This document shows, piece by piece, positions 9,206 through 17,968 of a stretch of DNA of 64,000 bases. Position 1 is the first letter of the stretch; each line of letters begins with the position of its first letter. Source of the stretch: Croceitalea sp947503285 (GTDB taxonomy: Bacteria; Bacteroidota; Bacteroidia; Flavobacteriales; Flavobacteriaceae); contig NZ_BTGQ01000005.1 in assembly GCF_036985505.1 (NCBI RefSeq), forward strand, positions 186,001 to 250,000, read 5' to 3'. The notes under the pieces are model-generated. The model was given only the letters and a program-made list of their open reading frames with translations. It ran no database searches and was not told the origin of the DNA. The translations under genes were made by a program, and so were the position numbers.

Positions 9206-9917
9206 TTGCGAAAATTCCTATTAAAGATTTTCCAAAACTATGAAAACTAATGATATCAACCACTTTTGAAAAGGGGACGAGTATTTTATCCCAAAGGAAA
9301 ATATTTTTTGAAGTCGGTATATCTTTCTTCAATACCCATTTATTTAGGAGTGCAGCAAAAAAGCCCATACTATCCAAATAAAATAATCTTTTTATTTCTA
9401 GGTCCCTATGAACATGGCCTTTTAGCATTTTTTTATTGTATCTCCTAAAATGCCCAATGCTTCTATCAAAATTATTAAAAAGGAATTGATACGCGGGCAC
9501 AAGAATTATTAGTCTACCATCTTTTTTCAATAAGGTCTTAGCCTCGCTTAATTCTGCTACGGCGTCTTCAATATGTTCAATAACGTCTATATAAAGGATG
9601 GTGTCGTATTTCTTACTAAAAACCGATTCGATGGTTCCATTTACATAGTTCAAAGAAAAGGGAATATTGGATTTGTCCTTACAGAGTTCCGTCTTGGCAA
9701 CTTCAAGCAGGTCTTTGTCCGGTTCTACTAAAGTCCAAGATAGTATATTGTCTGATGCGTTCAATAAAAAAGGGGTGTTGGCCCCTATTCCCGAACCAAC
9801 TTCAAGAACATCTCCTCTAAGAGCGCTTTTTATATGTTTTGCAAAATAGCTTTTCCAGTTACTTGCTTTTTTAAAAACATCTAGCTCGTTACCAATATAT
9901 TCATAGCTTTCACTCAT
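9189..9917 (-). CDS. SAM-dependent methyltransferase (class I)
   Basis: This 242-residue protein has the class I methyltransferase fold: motif I VLEVGSGIGAN at about 37-47, an acidic residue ending strand 2 (LVEPDKDLL) and LYIDVIEHIEDA as the post-II motif typical of small-molecule methyltransferases. It may methylate a sugar of the polysaccharide, or work with the GT2 product directly upstream, with which it overlaps by 8 bases. GT2 and methyltransferase pairs of this type are frequent in polysaccharide loci. The acceptor cannot be read. Confidence 0.8.
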   Translation of the reverse strand: MSESYEYIGNELDVFKKASNWKSYFAKHIKSALRGDVLEVGSGIGANTPFLLNASDNILSWTLVEPDKDLLEVAKTELCKDKSNIPFSLNYVNGTIESVFSKKYDTILYIDVIEHIEDAVAELSEAKTLLKKDGRLIILVPAYQFLFNNFDRSIGHFRRYNKKMLKGHVHRDLEIKRLFYLDSMGFFAALLNKWVLKKDIPTSKNIFLWDKILVPFSKVVDIISFHSFGKSLIGIFANVNSK

Positions 9918-10839
9918 AGACTTGGTAACTTACTTCGTTGGTTTTGAGTTGTTTTTTCATAGATACCAACATCAACCCTAATACAATTGTACACAGAATA
10001 ATCAGACAAATGATAACCAGTCCAATACCAAATGAGCTCGCCCAACCTTGAATTGCAGTATTAAAAACAAATTTTGAAAGAACAATATATATCCCCATTC
10101 CAAAAGTTAACATGAAAAAGACCCCTAATATTTTGATAAAGAAAAAAAGGACTTCCTCTCCTAATTCTATTAGAGAATACAAGCCATGGAATATTAAGCT
10201 CTTTGTGTTCATTTTGGAAATTCCATCTATTCGTTGCCTTCTATTATAAGGAAAATATCGAATGCTAAAATTTTGTTTTGAAAGAAATGTAGGGTAATGT
10301 AGAAACGATTGGTTTGCAATATGGCGCAATACCTTTTTGCTTAGGATAGAGAAGTTTCCATAATTTATTCGCTTCCCAATAATTAGGAAAAAGATAGTTT
10401 TATAAACCCTGTAACCTATTTTGAAGCGGATACCCTCTTTTCTGCCAGCCCTACTAACAAAAACAATGTCTTCCCTATTTTTGTCTTCCAGCACCTGTAA
10501 GATGGCCTTAGGGTCATCTTCGCCATCACTATCCATAACAACTACTGCTTCAAAATCCCTTTCTAAACCCCTTGCATAATTTAAACCGACATTAATGGCC
10601 GCTTGATGCCCTTGGTTTTGTTCCAAAGAAACTATTTTCAATGAAAACCGCTCATCCATGAATTTAAAGGCTTTTAGTTCCTCAAGGCTATTATCAATAG
10701 ACGCATCGTTTATCACCAGAATTTGAAAATGGGCATTCCCAAAAATACCTAAGTTGTCTTCAAGGTCTTTTAAAAACAGGGCAATAACTTGCTCCTCATT
10801 GTAGCATGGCGCAATTATGCAATAAGAATACGTATCCAT
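9910..10839 (-). CDS. Glycosyltransferase family 2 with C-terminal membrane helices
   Basis: This 309-residue protein carries a GT-A domain of family 2: IIAPCYNEEQVI at 8-19, a VINDASIDNS nucleotide-binding loop and the metal-binding DSDGEDDPKAIL (equivalent to DxD) around residue 100. Two hydrophobic helices follow from about residue 225. This is the architecture of dolichyl/undecaprenyl-phosphate sugar transferases (DPM1, ArnC, GtrB), which make lipid-phosphate sugars. That would fit the adjacent GT-C-like membrane protein as user of such a donor. The start shares one base with the pseI stop. Confidence 0.85.
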   Translation of the reverse strand: MDTYSYCIIAPCYNEEQVIALFLKDLEDNLGIFGNAHFQILVINDASIDNSLEELKAFKFMDERFSLKIVSLEQNQGHQAAINVGLNYARGLERDFEAVVVMDSDGEDDPKAILQVLEDKNREDIVFVSRAGRKEGIRFKIGYRVYKTIFFLIIGKRINYGNFSILSKKVLRHIANQSFLHYPTFLSKQNFSIRYFPYNRRQRIDGISKMNTKSLIFHGLYSLIELGEEVLFFFIKILGVFFMLTFGMGIYIVLSKFVFNTAIQGWASSFGIGLVIICLIILCTIVLGLMLVSMKKQLKTNEVSYQVYE

Positions 10840-11888
10840 CAGTTAGTTTCTTGCAACATGTCCCAACTTAAAGGCTCTCCTTTTTCAATATCCTTGGAAA
10901 ACTGTTTTCCCAAGACCTTTTTCAATTCCTTTGGATGCATTCCATAACCTGGTCTTATCGATCTAATATTGCCCTCTGTAAGCGTATCACCTTTTTTAAC
11001 ATCCTCAACAACAAATAAAGATCTTGCGAACTTTCTGTTCTTTTTTACCTTTTCGGACACTTCGTAAGAAACCTTCCCCAACAACTTTTCTGTGTCCCTT
11101 ACTTTGCTCACCATTTCCTCAAACTCATTACAATCCAATGAAAAATCTGCATCCGGACCGCCAATGGATTTGTCTAGAATGAAATGTTTTTCTATAACCT
11201 TAGCACCCAAAGTAACAGCTATTGTAGGGGCCAGACTGCCATATGTATGATCGCTAAAGCCCACTTGCACACCAAATCTTTTTTTTAGGTCTGGTATCGT
11301 GCTCAAATTTGCAAGTTCCAAAGGTGCTGGATAAGAAGAAGTACATTTTAGGAACACTACTTGATCATTGCCAACGCTCAAACATGTATCCAGTGCTAGC
11401 TTTATATCCTGTTCTTCGGCAATTCCTGTTGAAATTATCATGGGTTTTCCCTTAGAAGCAGCATACTCTATAAGCGGTATATCTTGAATCTCAAAAGAAG
11501 CAATCTTGTGCGCAGGAGCCTGTAGTTCCTCTAAAAAATCAACGGCACTTTTATCAAATGGAGAAGAAAAACAAACAAGGCCTTCTGAGCTCGCCAATTC
11601 AAAAAGTTCTTTGTGCCATTCCCATGGAGTAAACGCTTCACCATAGAGCTCGTAAAGCGTCTTACCATCCCAAAGTGTGCCTTGCGCTATTCTAAAATAC
11701 TCCTTGTTACTTTCTATGGTCAAGGTGTCCGGGGTATAGGTTTGGAGTTTAATTGCATCTGCACCCGCCTTTTTAGCAGCTTTTATGGTCTCTTTGGCAA
11801 TTTCAATATCCCCATTATGGTTCGCAGATAGTTCAGCAATAATAAAACAAGGCGAGGTATCGTTTATTTCAAATCTATCTATTTTCAT
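10839..11888 (-). CDS. pseI: Pseudaminic acid synthase-type nonulosonate synthase
   Basis: This 349-residue protein belongs to the NeuB family: an N-terminal TIM barrel beginning FIIAELSANHNGD (15-27), and a C-terminal antifreeze-like SAF domain (about 285-349, RSIRPGYGMHP). The enzymes condense phosphoenolpyruvate with a six-carbon diamino sugar to give a nine-carbon ulosonic acid. Several stretches (GTLWDGKTLYELY, FTPWEWH, FSSPFDKSAVDFLEEL, KIASFEIQDIPLI) match the PseI branch better than NeuB or LegI as I recall them, and pseB and pseC in the operon agree. The full length is present. It lies 11 bases downstream of the formyltransferase gene. Confidence 0.88.
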   Translation of the reverse strand: MKIDRFEINDTSPCFIIAELSANHNGDIEIAKETIKAAKKAGADAIKLQTYTPDTLTIESNKEYFRIAQGTLWDGKTLYELYGEAFTPWEWHKELFELASSEGLVCFSSPFDKSAVDFLEELQAPAHKIASFEIQDIPLIEYAASKGKPMIISTGIAEEQDIKLALDTCLSVGNDQVVFLKCTSSYPAPLELANLSTIPDLKKRFGVQVGFSDHTYGSLAPTIAVTLGAKVIEKHFILDKSIGGPDADFSLDCNEFEEMVSKVRDTEKLLGKVSYEVSEKVKKNRKFARSLFVVEDVKKGDTLTEGNIRSIRPGYGMHPKELKKVLGKQFSKDIEKGEPLSWDMLQETN

Positions 11889-11899
11889 TGCGTGTTATT

Positions 11900-12766
11900 T
11901 TAATTTCCCAATAGGGTATTTATCTTCAATTTGGCTCGATCCTGCGGATTGAGCAAATCCAGTTCCAGAACACCATTACAGGTCTTTACAAGAAACGGTT
12001 CTAGAGAAAGAACAGTCCCATCCTTTGTTTTATAATCAAACCCTTGAGTACTGAAACTGCTTGATTTTATTATTATTTTTTCATGGTTAGCAAAAGTAAA
12101 GGCGCCTGGATATGGTGGTGCTTGAGCCCTAATCCAATTGTAAATCCTTTCTTTAGACCACATCCAGTTGATTTCACCGTCTTGAGGAGTGCGTTTCCCA
12201 AAGTAGGTAGCTTTTCTAATATCCTGGGCAATAGGCTTTAATTGATTGCTTTTAATCTGAAGTAGGACCTCACGCACCAGTTTAGGGTATATTTCTGCAA
12301 ACTTATCAAGTATTGCCGCCCCAGTATCTTTTTTTCCTATTGCAATGGAAACCTGTTTAAGAATGTTTCCAGTATCACATCCCTTGTCAATAAGGTGCGC
12401 CGTTATACCCGTTTGTAATTCACCATTTATTATTGCCCAAACATGGGGGGTACGACCTCGATATTTTGGCAATAACGACCCATGAAGGTTAAAACAAAAT
12501 TTCTTAGGATGCCTTATTAATTCCTCTTCTATCAAAAATAGGTAATTCACAGAAATCAAGACATCGATACCCCTATTGGAAATAAATGCATTGGAACGTC
12601 CATCTCTAGGATTGCCAATAAAAAAATCTAGTCCTCGTTTCTGACAAAACCCTATGATATCGTCAGATTTTTTATCGGTCATAACAAAAGTCAAATCATA
12701 TTCCTGAAAGAGATCTTCGAGTACAATCAACCCCAATCTCCCACTTGCCAACAATCCTATTTGCAT
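11900..12766 (-). CDS. Formyltransferase family protein (probable sugar N-formyltransferase)
   Basis: This 288-residue protein has the fold of methionyl-tRNA formyltransferase/sugar N-formyltransferases. The catalytic Asn-His-Asp triad is visible as N93 and H95 in FNLHGSLLPKYRG and D131 in KGCDTGN. A shorter C-terminal domain begins around 200. The family transfers formyl from N10-formyltetrahydrofolate to a primary amine. Being embedded in the nonulosonate pathway, it is more likely to act on an amino sugar than on initiator tRNA. It shares one base with the GNAT gene upstream. The position formylated is not known. Confidence 0.8.
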   Translation of the reverse strand: MQIGLLASGRLGLIVLEDLFQEYDLTFVMTDKKSDDIIGFCQKRGLDFFIGNPRDGRSNAFISNRGIDVLISVNYLFLIEEELIRHPKKFCFNLHGSLLPKYRGRTPHVWAIINGELQTGITAHLIDKGCDTGNILKQVSIAIGKKDTGAAILDKFAEIYPKLVREVLLQIKSNQLKPIAQDIRKATYFGKRTPQDGEINWMWSKERIYNWIRAQAPPYPGAFTFANHEKIIIKSSSFSTQGFDYKTKDGTVLSLEPFLVKTCNGVLELDLLNPQDRAKLKINTLLGN

Positions 12767-13332
12767 TACGCCTTTATTTTAGAATAAATAACCACGTCTT
12801 TATATTCCCCATTAAAAAAACAGTGGTCCGCCAACCGTGCGTCTTTAAAATATCCCGCCGTTTCAAGCGCAAGATAAAGATGCGGCCTAAGGTCAAAGGC
12901 GTAGACATATATTTTATGCAATCCTAATTCTTTGAAAGCCACTTTTTCAATAAGGCTAAGATAGGATTGCCAATGGTACTGAAAATGGTTTTGCTCCAAA
13001 CTTGTGTCCATGATAAATGAAATTTCCGCATTTTTATCAATCCAATTGATATGAACCAAACCCCCATATCCAATGCATTCTTCATTTTTTAAATACGAAA
13101 AAAGAATCTGTTTTGGAGCTTTTTCTGTAAAGCCTTGGGCCACAACGGTATCAAAATACTTATTTTGGTCTTCAGGGGTTAAAGGTTTGTTTTGCCTTAA
13201 ATGATAAATCTGCTCATTTCTCCATTTCATTATTACAGTCCTATCTGAATGTCGAATAGGCACTATAGCATAAGGTTTATTTTCAAATACTTGGCGGGCC
13301 AAAACCGAATAATTTTTGTTCTCCTTTCCCAT
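12766..13332 (-). CDS. GNAT-family acetyltransferase (PseH candidate)
   Basis: This 188-residue protein has the GNAT acetyltransferase pattern. The N-terminal strand-helix contains VPIRHSDRTVIMKWRN, close to the start of PseH and RimJ-like enzymes, and GYGGLVHINW and EISFIMDTSL are the central strands. PseH N-acetylates the C4 amine of the pseudaminic acid precursor using acetyl-CoA. A second GNAT gene lies at 16294-16821, so either could be PseH and the other may acylate another position. The stop overlaps the formyltransferase start by one base. Confidence 0.7.
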   Translation of the reverse strand: MGKENKNYSVLARQVFENKPYAIVPIRHSDRTVIMKWRNEQIYHLRQNKPLTPEDQNKYFDTVVAQGFTEKAPKQILFSYLKNEECIGYGGLVHINWIDKNAEISFIMDTSLEQNHFQYHWQSYLSLIEKVAFKELGLHKIYVYAFDLRPHLYLALETAGYFKDARLADHCFFNGEYKDVVIYSKIKA

Positions 13333-13339
13333 TGCGAGT

Positions 13340-14650
13340 TCAATTCAATCTCTTAAACCCCCCATGGCAAATAGGGGATTCCAGCAAATCCAAAATATTG
13401 AGCTCTTGACGCTCACATTTGGCAATAGTAACAAAGATATCGTCCAAGGCGTCAAAATAATCTGTGATAACCGCCTGCGTATGCGCAATGCTCACATAAA
13501 CACTAGTAGCGGCAATAAATCCCTTCTTCAACATTTCTTGGGTAATGTAGGTTTTATATGCCAAATGGGCATCACTTTTAAAGCTAAAGGAAATCAATGC
13601 AGGAAGACCTGAAATCTGTAGCGATAAACCATGGGATTGTGCCATTCTCTGCCAGCTATCCGATATTTGGTTCCCAGTTTTGGTAATTTGCTCCCAGGAA
13701 CGGGACTTTTCCATCACCTCCAAGGTTTTTAGTGCCGCTACGGAACCTATACGCTCTGTCCAAAATGTGCTGCTTATAAACGTGTTTTGGGCCGCCTGCA
13801 TTATGGATTGCCTACCTAGTACGCCAGTGACGGCATATCCATTACCTAGGGCTTTCCCAAACATACATAAATCTGGTTCTACCCCATATGCTTTATGTAA
13901 ACCTCCAAAAGTTTGTCTAAAGCCTGACGTACACTCGTCAAAAATTAGGACAATTCCGTGCTTCGTACAAAGTTCCCTAACTTTCTGTAAAAATCCATTT
14001 TCAGGCCCAAAATTTCTGGAGACTTCCATCTTAACCGTACCTAAATCCTTGTTTTCCAAAACGATTCTTTCTAATTCTTCAAAATCATTGTATTGAAAAG
14101 GTATCGTAGTGCCTTCAAGTCCTTTGGGCACACCTGCAGGTGCTAATCCCGGTAGAAGATGGTTGCCCAAACCGTCATCCGACCCTAAATTTGTGGAAAT
14201 ATACCAATCGTGCCAGCCATGATATCCGCAAATAGCAACCTTATCTTTACCGCTTGCTGCCCTTGCGATTCTTATGGCAATTGCATTGGCTTCACCACCG
14301 CTTCTTGCAAATCTTGCCATATCCGCCCAAGGGTGGAGTTCGATTAAGCGTTCCGCTAAATACACTTCCTCTGGGGCATTGAATGTTGACATATTGCTTT
14401 TGTCAATTACCTCCCTCACCGCATTGTCCACTTCTTTGTTTGCGTATCCCAATATATTGGTTCCAATCCCCATAATGCATACGTCAGTGTATTTGTTCCC
14501 ATCCAAATCCCAGACCGTACAGCCCTCCGCTTTTTCATAATAACTTGGCCATTTTTCCGGTAAAAACATTTCTGGCCTTTTAGATAGCAGCATTGTTCCT
14601 CCTGGGATTCTTTTTTTTGCTCGTTTATATAATTCCTGTCCCTTACCCAT
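13340..14650 (-). CDS. Class III aminotransferase (glutamate-1-semialdehyde aminotransferase-like)
   Basis: This 436-residue PLP enzyme is of the class III/GSA aminotransferase type. It shows RSGGEANAIAIRIAR (about 116-130), the YHGWHDWY phosphate/PLP stacking motif (143-150), DEC at 238-240 and the Schiff-base lysine K266 in FGKALGNG. HemL-like proteins in sugar loci often act as sugar transaminases and not as heme enzymes. A class III enzyme is not part of the standard six-step Pse pathway, which already has PseC here, so it probably installs an additional amino group. It lies between GNAT and cytidylyltransferase genes with 7- and 14-base gaps. Confidence 0.85.
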   Translation of the reverse strand: MGKGQELYKRAKKRIPGGTMLLSKRPEMFLPEKWPSYYEKAEGCTVWDLDGNKYTDVCIMGIGTNILGYANKEVDNAVREVIDKSNMSTFNAPEEVYLAERLIELHPWADMARFARSGGEANAIAIRIARAASGKDKVAICGYHGWHDWYISTNLGSDDGLGNHLLPGLAPAGVPKGLEGTTIPFQYNDFEELERIVLENKDLGTVKMEVSRNFGPENGFLQKVRELCTKHGIVLIFDECTSGFRQTFGGLHKAYGVEPDLCMFGKALGNGYAVTGVLGRQSIMQAAQNTFISSTFWTERIGSVAALKTLEVMEKSRSWEQITKTGNQISDSWQRMAQSHGLSLQISGLPALISFSFKSDAHLAYKTYITQEMLKKGFIAATSVYVSIAHTQAVITDYFDALDDIFVTIAKCERQELNILDLLESPICHGGFKRLN

Positions 14651-14664
14651 AATGGAAAACTCTT

Positions 14665-15429
14665 TTACTTGTTATTCTCTTCGTCAATAGACTTTTGATA
14701 GCCCTCATTTCTCTGGATTCCTTCGTTTATCTTTCTAATCTCTTGATTTTTAATGTAAAAATCCGTGTATGTGCGCCAATCCTTATCATCACCAAGATGC
14801 ATGATCAGCTTTTCGATTACCTTGAAGTCTGATGGTTCATCCACAGTTAACCGAACATTGGTAAAATTGTCCTTGATACCATGATTGTCAGAAAGAAATA
14901 GGCTCCCTCCTTTATAGGAGGAATTATTCCTGATATACGCCGTAACATGTTCCCTATCGGATTTCAATTCGGCTTCCTTCCATGCTTTCTCTAATGCGCT
15001 ATATTTAACCACTTCGACGTCTTGACCATCAGGATATCTTTCCTCAATAATGTTGGCGTAGTAGTCTAGTTCCTTGGATATGGCGCCATACAATATTTCA
15101 TCGATTAACTTAGGATCCAGTAATGGGCAATCAGAAGTTACTCTAACCACGTATTCAGGCTTCTCTATTTTCGCACACTGATAAAACCTGTCCAAAACAT
15201 CGTCTTCGCTACCCCTATAACATGGGATTCCCAGTTTTTGGGCCAATTCCTCAATTTTTTTGTCTTCTTCCTTGATTGTTGTCGCAACATAAATACCGTC
15301 CACCAGTTTTGATTTTGCAATTCTATTTAAGTGAATCTGTAGAAGGCTCTTTCCATTGATTTCCTTTAATACTTTGTTCGGAAGCCTTGTAGAGCCCGAT
15401 CTGGCCTGTGTAATTACTAAAAACCTCAT
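14665..15429 (-). CDS. SpsF-type cytidylyltransferase (CMP-nonulosonate synthetase)
   Basis: This 254-residue protein carries the nucleotide-binding loop ITQARSGSTRLPNKVL (6-21) and RVTSDCPLLDP near 116-126, as in SpsF/COG1861 cytidylyltransferases related to CMP-Kdo and CMP-sialic acid synthetases. In the Pse pathway the step is activation of the nonulosonate with CTP, normally by PseF. The PseF/NeuA proteins I know have an ARGGSKR loop; here it is ARSGSTR, which marks the SpsF branch. The start overlaps the aldo/keto reductase stop by four bases. The last 20 residues are charged and probably disordered. Confidence 0.8.
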   Translation of the reverse strand: MRFLVITQARSGSTRLPNKVLKEINGKSLLQIHLNRIAKSKLVDGIYVATTIKEEDKKIEELAQKLGIPCYRGSEDDVLDRFYQCAKIEKPEYVVRVTSDCPLLDPKLIDEILYGAISKELDYYANIIEERYPDGQDVEVVKYSALEKAWKEAELKSDREHVTAYIRNNSSYKGGSLFLSDNHGIKDNFTNVRLTVDEPSDFKVIEKLIMHLGDDKDWRTYTDFYIKNQEIRKINEGIQRNEGYQKSIDEENNK

Positions 15430-16304
15430 GCGATTTTCCAGTTTGAGGGGTTTAGAAGTTCAATACGTTCAATATGGATTTCATCAATCATGGCAAGTTG
15501 CTTTTCCGAAAGTCCTTTTTCATAAAAAGACAGATTCGATTTTAATTGATCAATGCTTTCCACACCTATCAAAAATTTGTCTATGTAAGGTTTTGAACCC
15601 ACATAACCCATTGCCAATTGTTCAACTGAAATTTTTTGTTCTTGGACAATACCTTGTAAAAACTCCAAATCTTTTCTTAGAGGTTCTAAGTATATGGGCA
15701 AGTGATCAATATCCTTAAAAAATAAACCCTGCAGGAAAACAGATCGGGTATGGACCTCAATATTCCTTTTTTTAGCCTTTAAAAGTACTTCGCCACGATA
15801 ATTGTGATTGTCCAAAAGGTTAAAAGGAATCTGGATAAAATCAAACTCATGATTAGAAACGATCTGCTCAATTTCAGCATTGTTGTATAGTGAAATGCCT
15901 ACTTTTTGAATGAGTCCTTGTTTTCTAAGAGCTAGTAATTCATCATAAATCTTGGGGTTCTTCTCCAAAGTCTGGAAATTATGAAACATGTAGCCATATA
16001 GGGAATCGACGCCCAACTTTAGAAGGTTTTGGTGAACTTGCTTGTCCAGGATATTTATATCTGTGTCCTTAGCTAATTTGGTAATTATTCTAAACCTTTT
16101 GTTTGGGTATTTTCTATGGAAAGCCCCTATCACTTCTTGCGATTTTCCATAAACTTCCGCAGTATCCAACAACCGGATATCTGCTTCAAAAGTGTAATCC
16201 AATATGTCCATTGCTTCATCCAAAGAGGGTAAGCCCTTGGAATTATTAATTCCATATGGCATTCCAAGTTGCACCGTGCCCAATATGATTTTGCTATTGT
16301 TCAT
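15426..16304 (-). CDS. Aldo/keto reductase
   Basis: This 292-residue TIM-barrel oxidoreductase has the complete AKR catalytic tetrad: D47 and Y52 (LLDTAEVYG), K76 (IITKLA) and H108 (YMFHNF). These NADPH-dependent enzymes interconvert carbonyls and alcohols. It sits between the second GNAT and the cytidylyltransferase genes, overlapping by 11 and 4 bases, so it is likely part of nonulosonate synthesis. It is not one of the canonical Pse enzymes. With the class III aminotransferase it could form an oxidation/transamination or reduction pair acting on a side-chain carbon; that is inference. Confidence 0.85.
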   Translation of the reverse strand: MNNSKIILGTVQLGMPYGINNSKGLPSLDEAMDILDYTFEADIRLLDTAEVYGKSQEVIGAFHRKYPNKRFRIITKLAKDTDINILDKQVHQNLLKLGVDSLYGYMFHNFQTLEKNPKIYDELLALRKQGLIQKVGISLYNNAEIEQIVSNHEFDFIQIPFNLLDNHNYRGEVLLKAKKRNIEVHTRSVFLQGLFFKDIDHLPIYLEPLRKDLEFLQGIVQEQKISVEQLAMGYVGSKPYIDKFLIGVESIDQLKSNLSFYEKGLSEKQLAMIDEIHIERIELLNPSNWKIA

Positions 16305-16821
16305 TCTTCAGTACCATTCTAATGGAATCACACAGTTTGCCATTATACGTTCCTTTATTCTTTATCCTTTCTTCAACGGCAAAACCCAAATTTTTGTATA
16401 ACCCCAATGCCGCTGTGTTCTCATGAATCACTCCAAGTGTAATTTTCTTTAACCCTAACTGATTAAAACAGTAATCAACAACTAATAGAGAAGCTTCCTT
16501 GGCGAATCCCTTGCCCCAAGAATTTTTATCTCCCATTAAGATTCCATATTCTCCAGAAAGAAGATCCCAATCTACCGGGTCAATCTTAATATTGCCTATA
16601 TGCTCGTTATCCTGCTTTTTTTTAATTGCCCAAAACAGAATGTTTTTATTCTCATTTTCAATCAAAAAATATTTTAATTTTTCTATTGTGTAACCTCCCT
16701 TTGTCTCCAAATATCTATTGGTCTCGGAGTCGTTAAGCCAAGACACATATTTTTCCGATAGGTGCTTTAATGACAATGGTTCTAAGACCAATCTTTTGGA
16801 TTTTAAAGGCTCAGCTTTCAT
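16294..16821 (-). CDS. GNAT-family acetyltransferase (RimJ/RimL-like)
   Basis: This 175-residue protein begins at ATG 16821; an upstream in-frame TTG is less likely. It shows the RimJ/RimL pattern: LKSKRLVLEPLSLKHL, a GNIKIDPVDW strand, the acetyl-CoA pyrophosphate loop region NSWGKGFAKEA and ENTAALGLYKNLGF near the C-terminus. As the gene immediately after pseC, it is an alternative candidate for the PseH step. It overlaps both pseC and the aldo/keto reductase gene by 11 bases. Confidence 0.75.
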   Translation of the reverse strand: MKAEPLKSKRLVLEPLSLKHLSEKYVSWLNDSETNRYLETKGGYTIEKLKYFLIENENKNILFWAIKKKQDNEHIGNIKIDPVDWDLLSGEYGILMGDKNSWGKGFAKEASLLVVDYCFNQLGLKKITLGVIHENTAALGLYKNLGFAVEERIKNKGTYNGKLCDSIRMVLKNEQ

Positions 16822-17968
16822 CAAAGCAAAATTTTAATACCTCATCGATAACAAAACCTTGTTCGCTTGTTGTTAAAGTAGGATACATTGGCAAGCTGAT
16901 ACAGTGTTTGTAATACTGTTCAGAGCTGTTCAGGTTTGCATTTTGATACCCAATGCTTTTATAATATGGAAGTGTGTGCACCGGAATATAATGGATTTGG
17001 GCAAAAACACCTTTGCTCCTTAGATGCTGATACAGCCCTTTTCTATCATCGACTTCAATTACAAAAAGATGATGCGCGTTGTAACAATTTTCCGGCAAAA
17101 ATTGATATTTGATCCTGTTGTGAAACGCTTTCTTATAGCGGTCGGCTATATCATTCCTTGTTAAAACTCCTGTAGGGTTCTTCTTTAACTGGGTTATTCC
17201 CAACGCGGCTTGTATGTCCGTAAGTCTGTAATTATAGCCCAATGATTGCATTTCATAAAACCAACCTCCATGGTTTTCTGCCATATTCTCTTTAGTGATA
17301 CCATGTGTTCTTAAAACTGCCAGCTTATTGTAAAGGTTTTCATCATTTGTTGTAATCATGCCTCCCTCACCACACGCTATGTGCTTTACCGGATGAAAGG
17401 AAAAAACGCCAATATCAGCATAAACGCCATTACCACACATTTGACGATTCCCAGATGAATCTGTAAAAAACCCCCCTGGTGCATGACACGCATCTTCAAT
17501 TATCCACAAATCAAATTCATCAGCTAGCTTTCTAAATTCCTCCATATTCACAGGTAGTCCTGCAAAATCGACTGGAATAATGCCCTTGAAATAACCTTTA
17601 GGTTTTTCTTCTAAAAGCTTTCTTGTTGCTGATATGGAAATCAAATAGGTGTTCGGGTCTATATCTGCAAACCATACCTCAGCTCCAACGTATCTTGCGC
17701 AATTTGCAGAAGCAGCAAAAGTAATAGGCGTTGTAATGACTCTATCCCCCTTTTCTAATCCAAGGGCACTTACTGCTAAATGAAGGCCAGCAGTGGCATT
17801 GCTTACCGCGACTGCATACTTAGAACCAATATACCGTGCAAAATCGGCCTCAAACTCTTGTATTTTTGGTCCCTGAGTTAAAAAATCGGCCTTCAATACA
17901 GAAACTACTGCTTCAATATCCGATTCGTCAATATTCTGTCTTCCGTATGGTATTATATTAGTGCTCAT
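16811..17968 (-). CDS. pseC: UDP-4-amino-4,6-dideoxy-N-acetyl-beta-L-altrosamine transaminase
   Basis: This 385-residue PLP enzyme is of the DegT/DnrJ/EryC1 family: NATAGLHLAVSALG near 57-70, IIEDACHAPGG (156-166) with the PLP-contacting Asp, and the Schiff-base lysine K195 in SFHPVKHI. The pattern TDIQAALG near 255 is also diagnostic. PseC transfers an amino group from glutamate to the 4-keto sugar made by PseB. Its position directly after pseB, sharing one base, makes the assignment firm. The length is normal. Confidence 0.92.
   Translation of the reverse strand: MSTNIIPYGRQNIDESDIEAVVSVLKADFLTQGPKIQEFEADFARYIGSKYAVAVSNATAGLHLAVSALGLEKGDRVITTPITFAASANCARYVGAEVWFADIDPNTYLISISATRKLLEEKPKGYFKGIIPVDFAGLPVNMEEFRKLADEFDLWIIEDACHAPGGFFTDSSGNRQMCGNGVYADIGVFSFHPVKHIACGEGGMITTNDENLYNKLAVLRTHGITKENMAENHGGWFYEMQSLGYNYRLTDIQAALGITQLKKNPTGVLTRNDIADRYKKAFHNRIKYQFLPENCYNAHHLFVIEVDDRKGLYQHLRSKGVFAQIHYIPVHTLPYYKSIGYQNANLNSSEQYYKHCISLPMYPTLTTSEQGFVIDEVLKFCFDES

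Noticed and set aside
11900..12766. Formyltransferase as methionyl-tRNA formyltransferase (fmt)
   Set aside because: The fold fits, but position inside the nonulosonate pathway, a 288-residue length and a shorter C-terminal domain favour a sugar N-formyltransferase.
13680..14096. 138-codon plus-strand frame inside the class III aminotransferase gene
   Set aside because: Lies wholly within a well-supported gene on the other strand and has no domain pattern.
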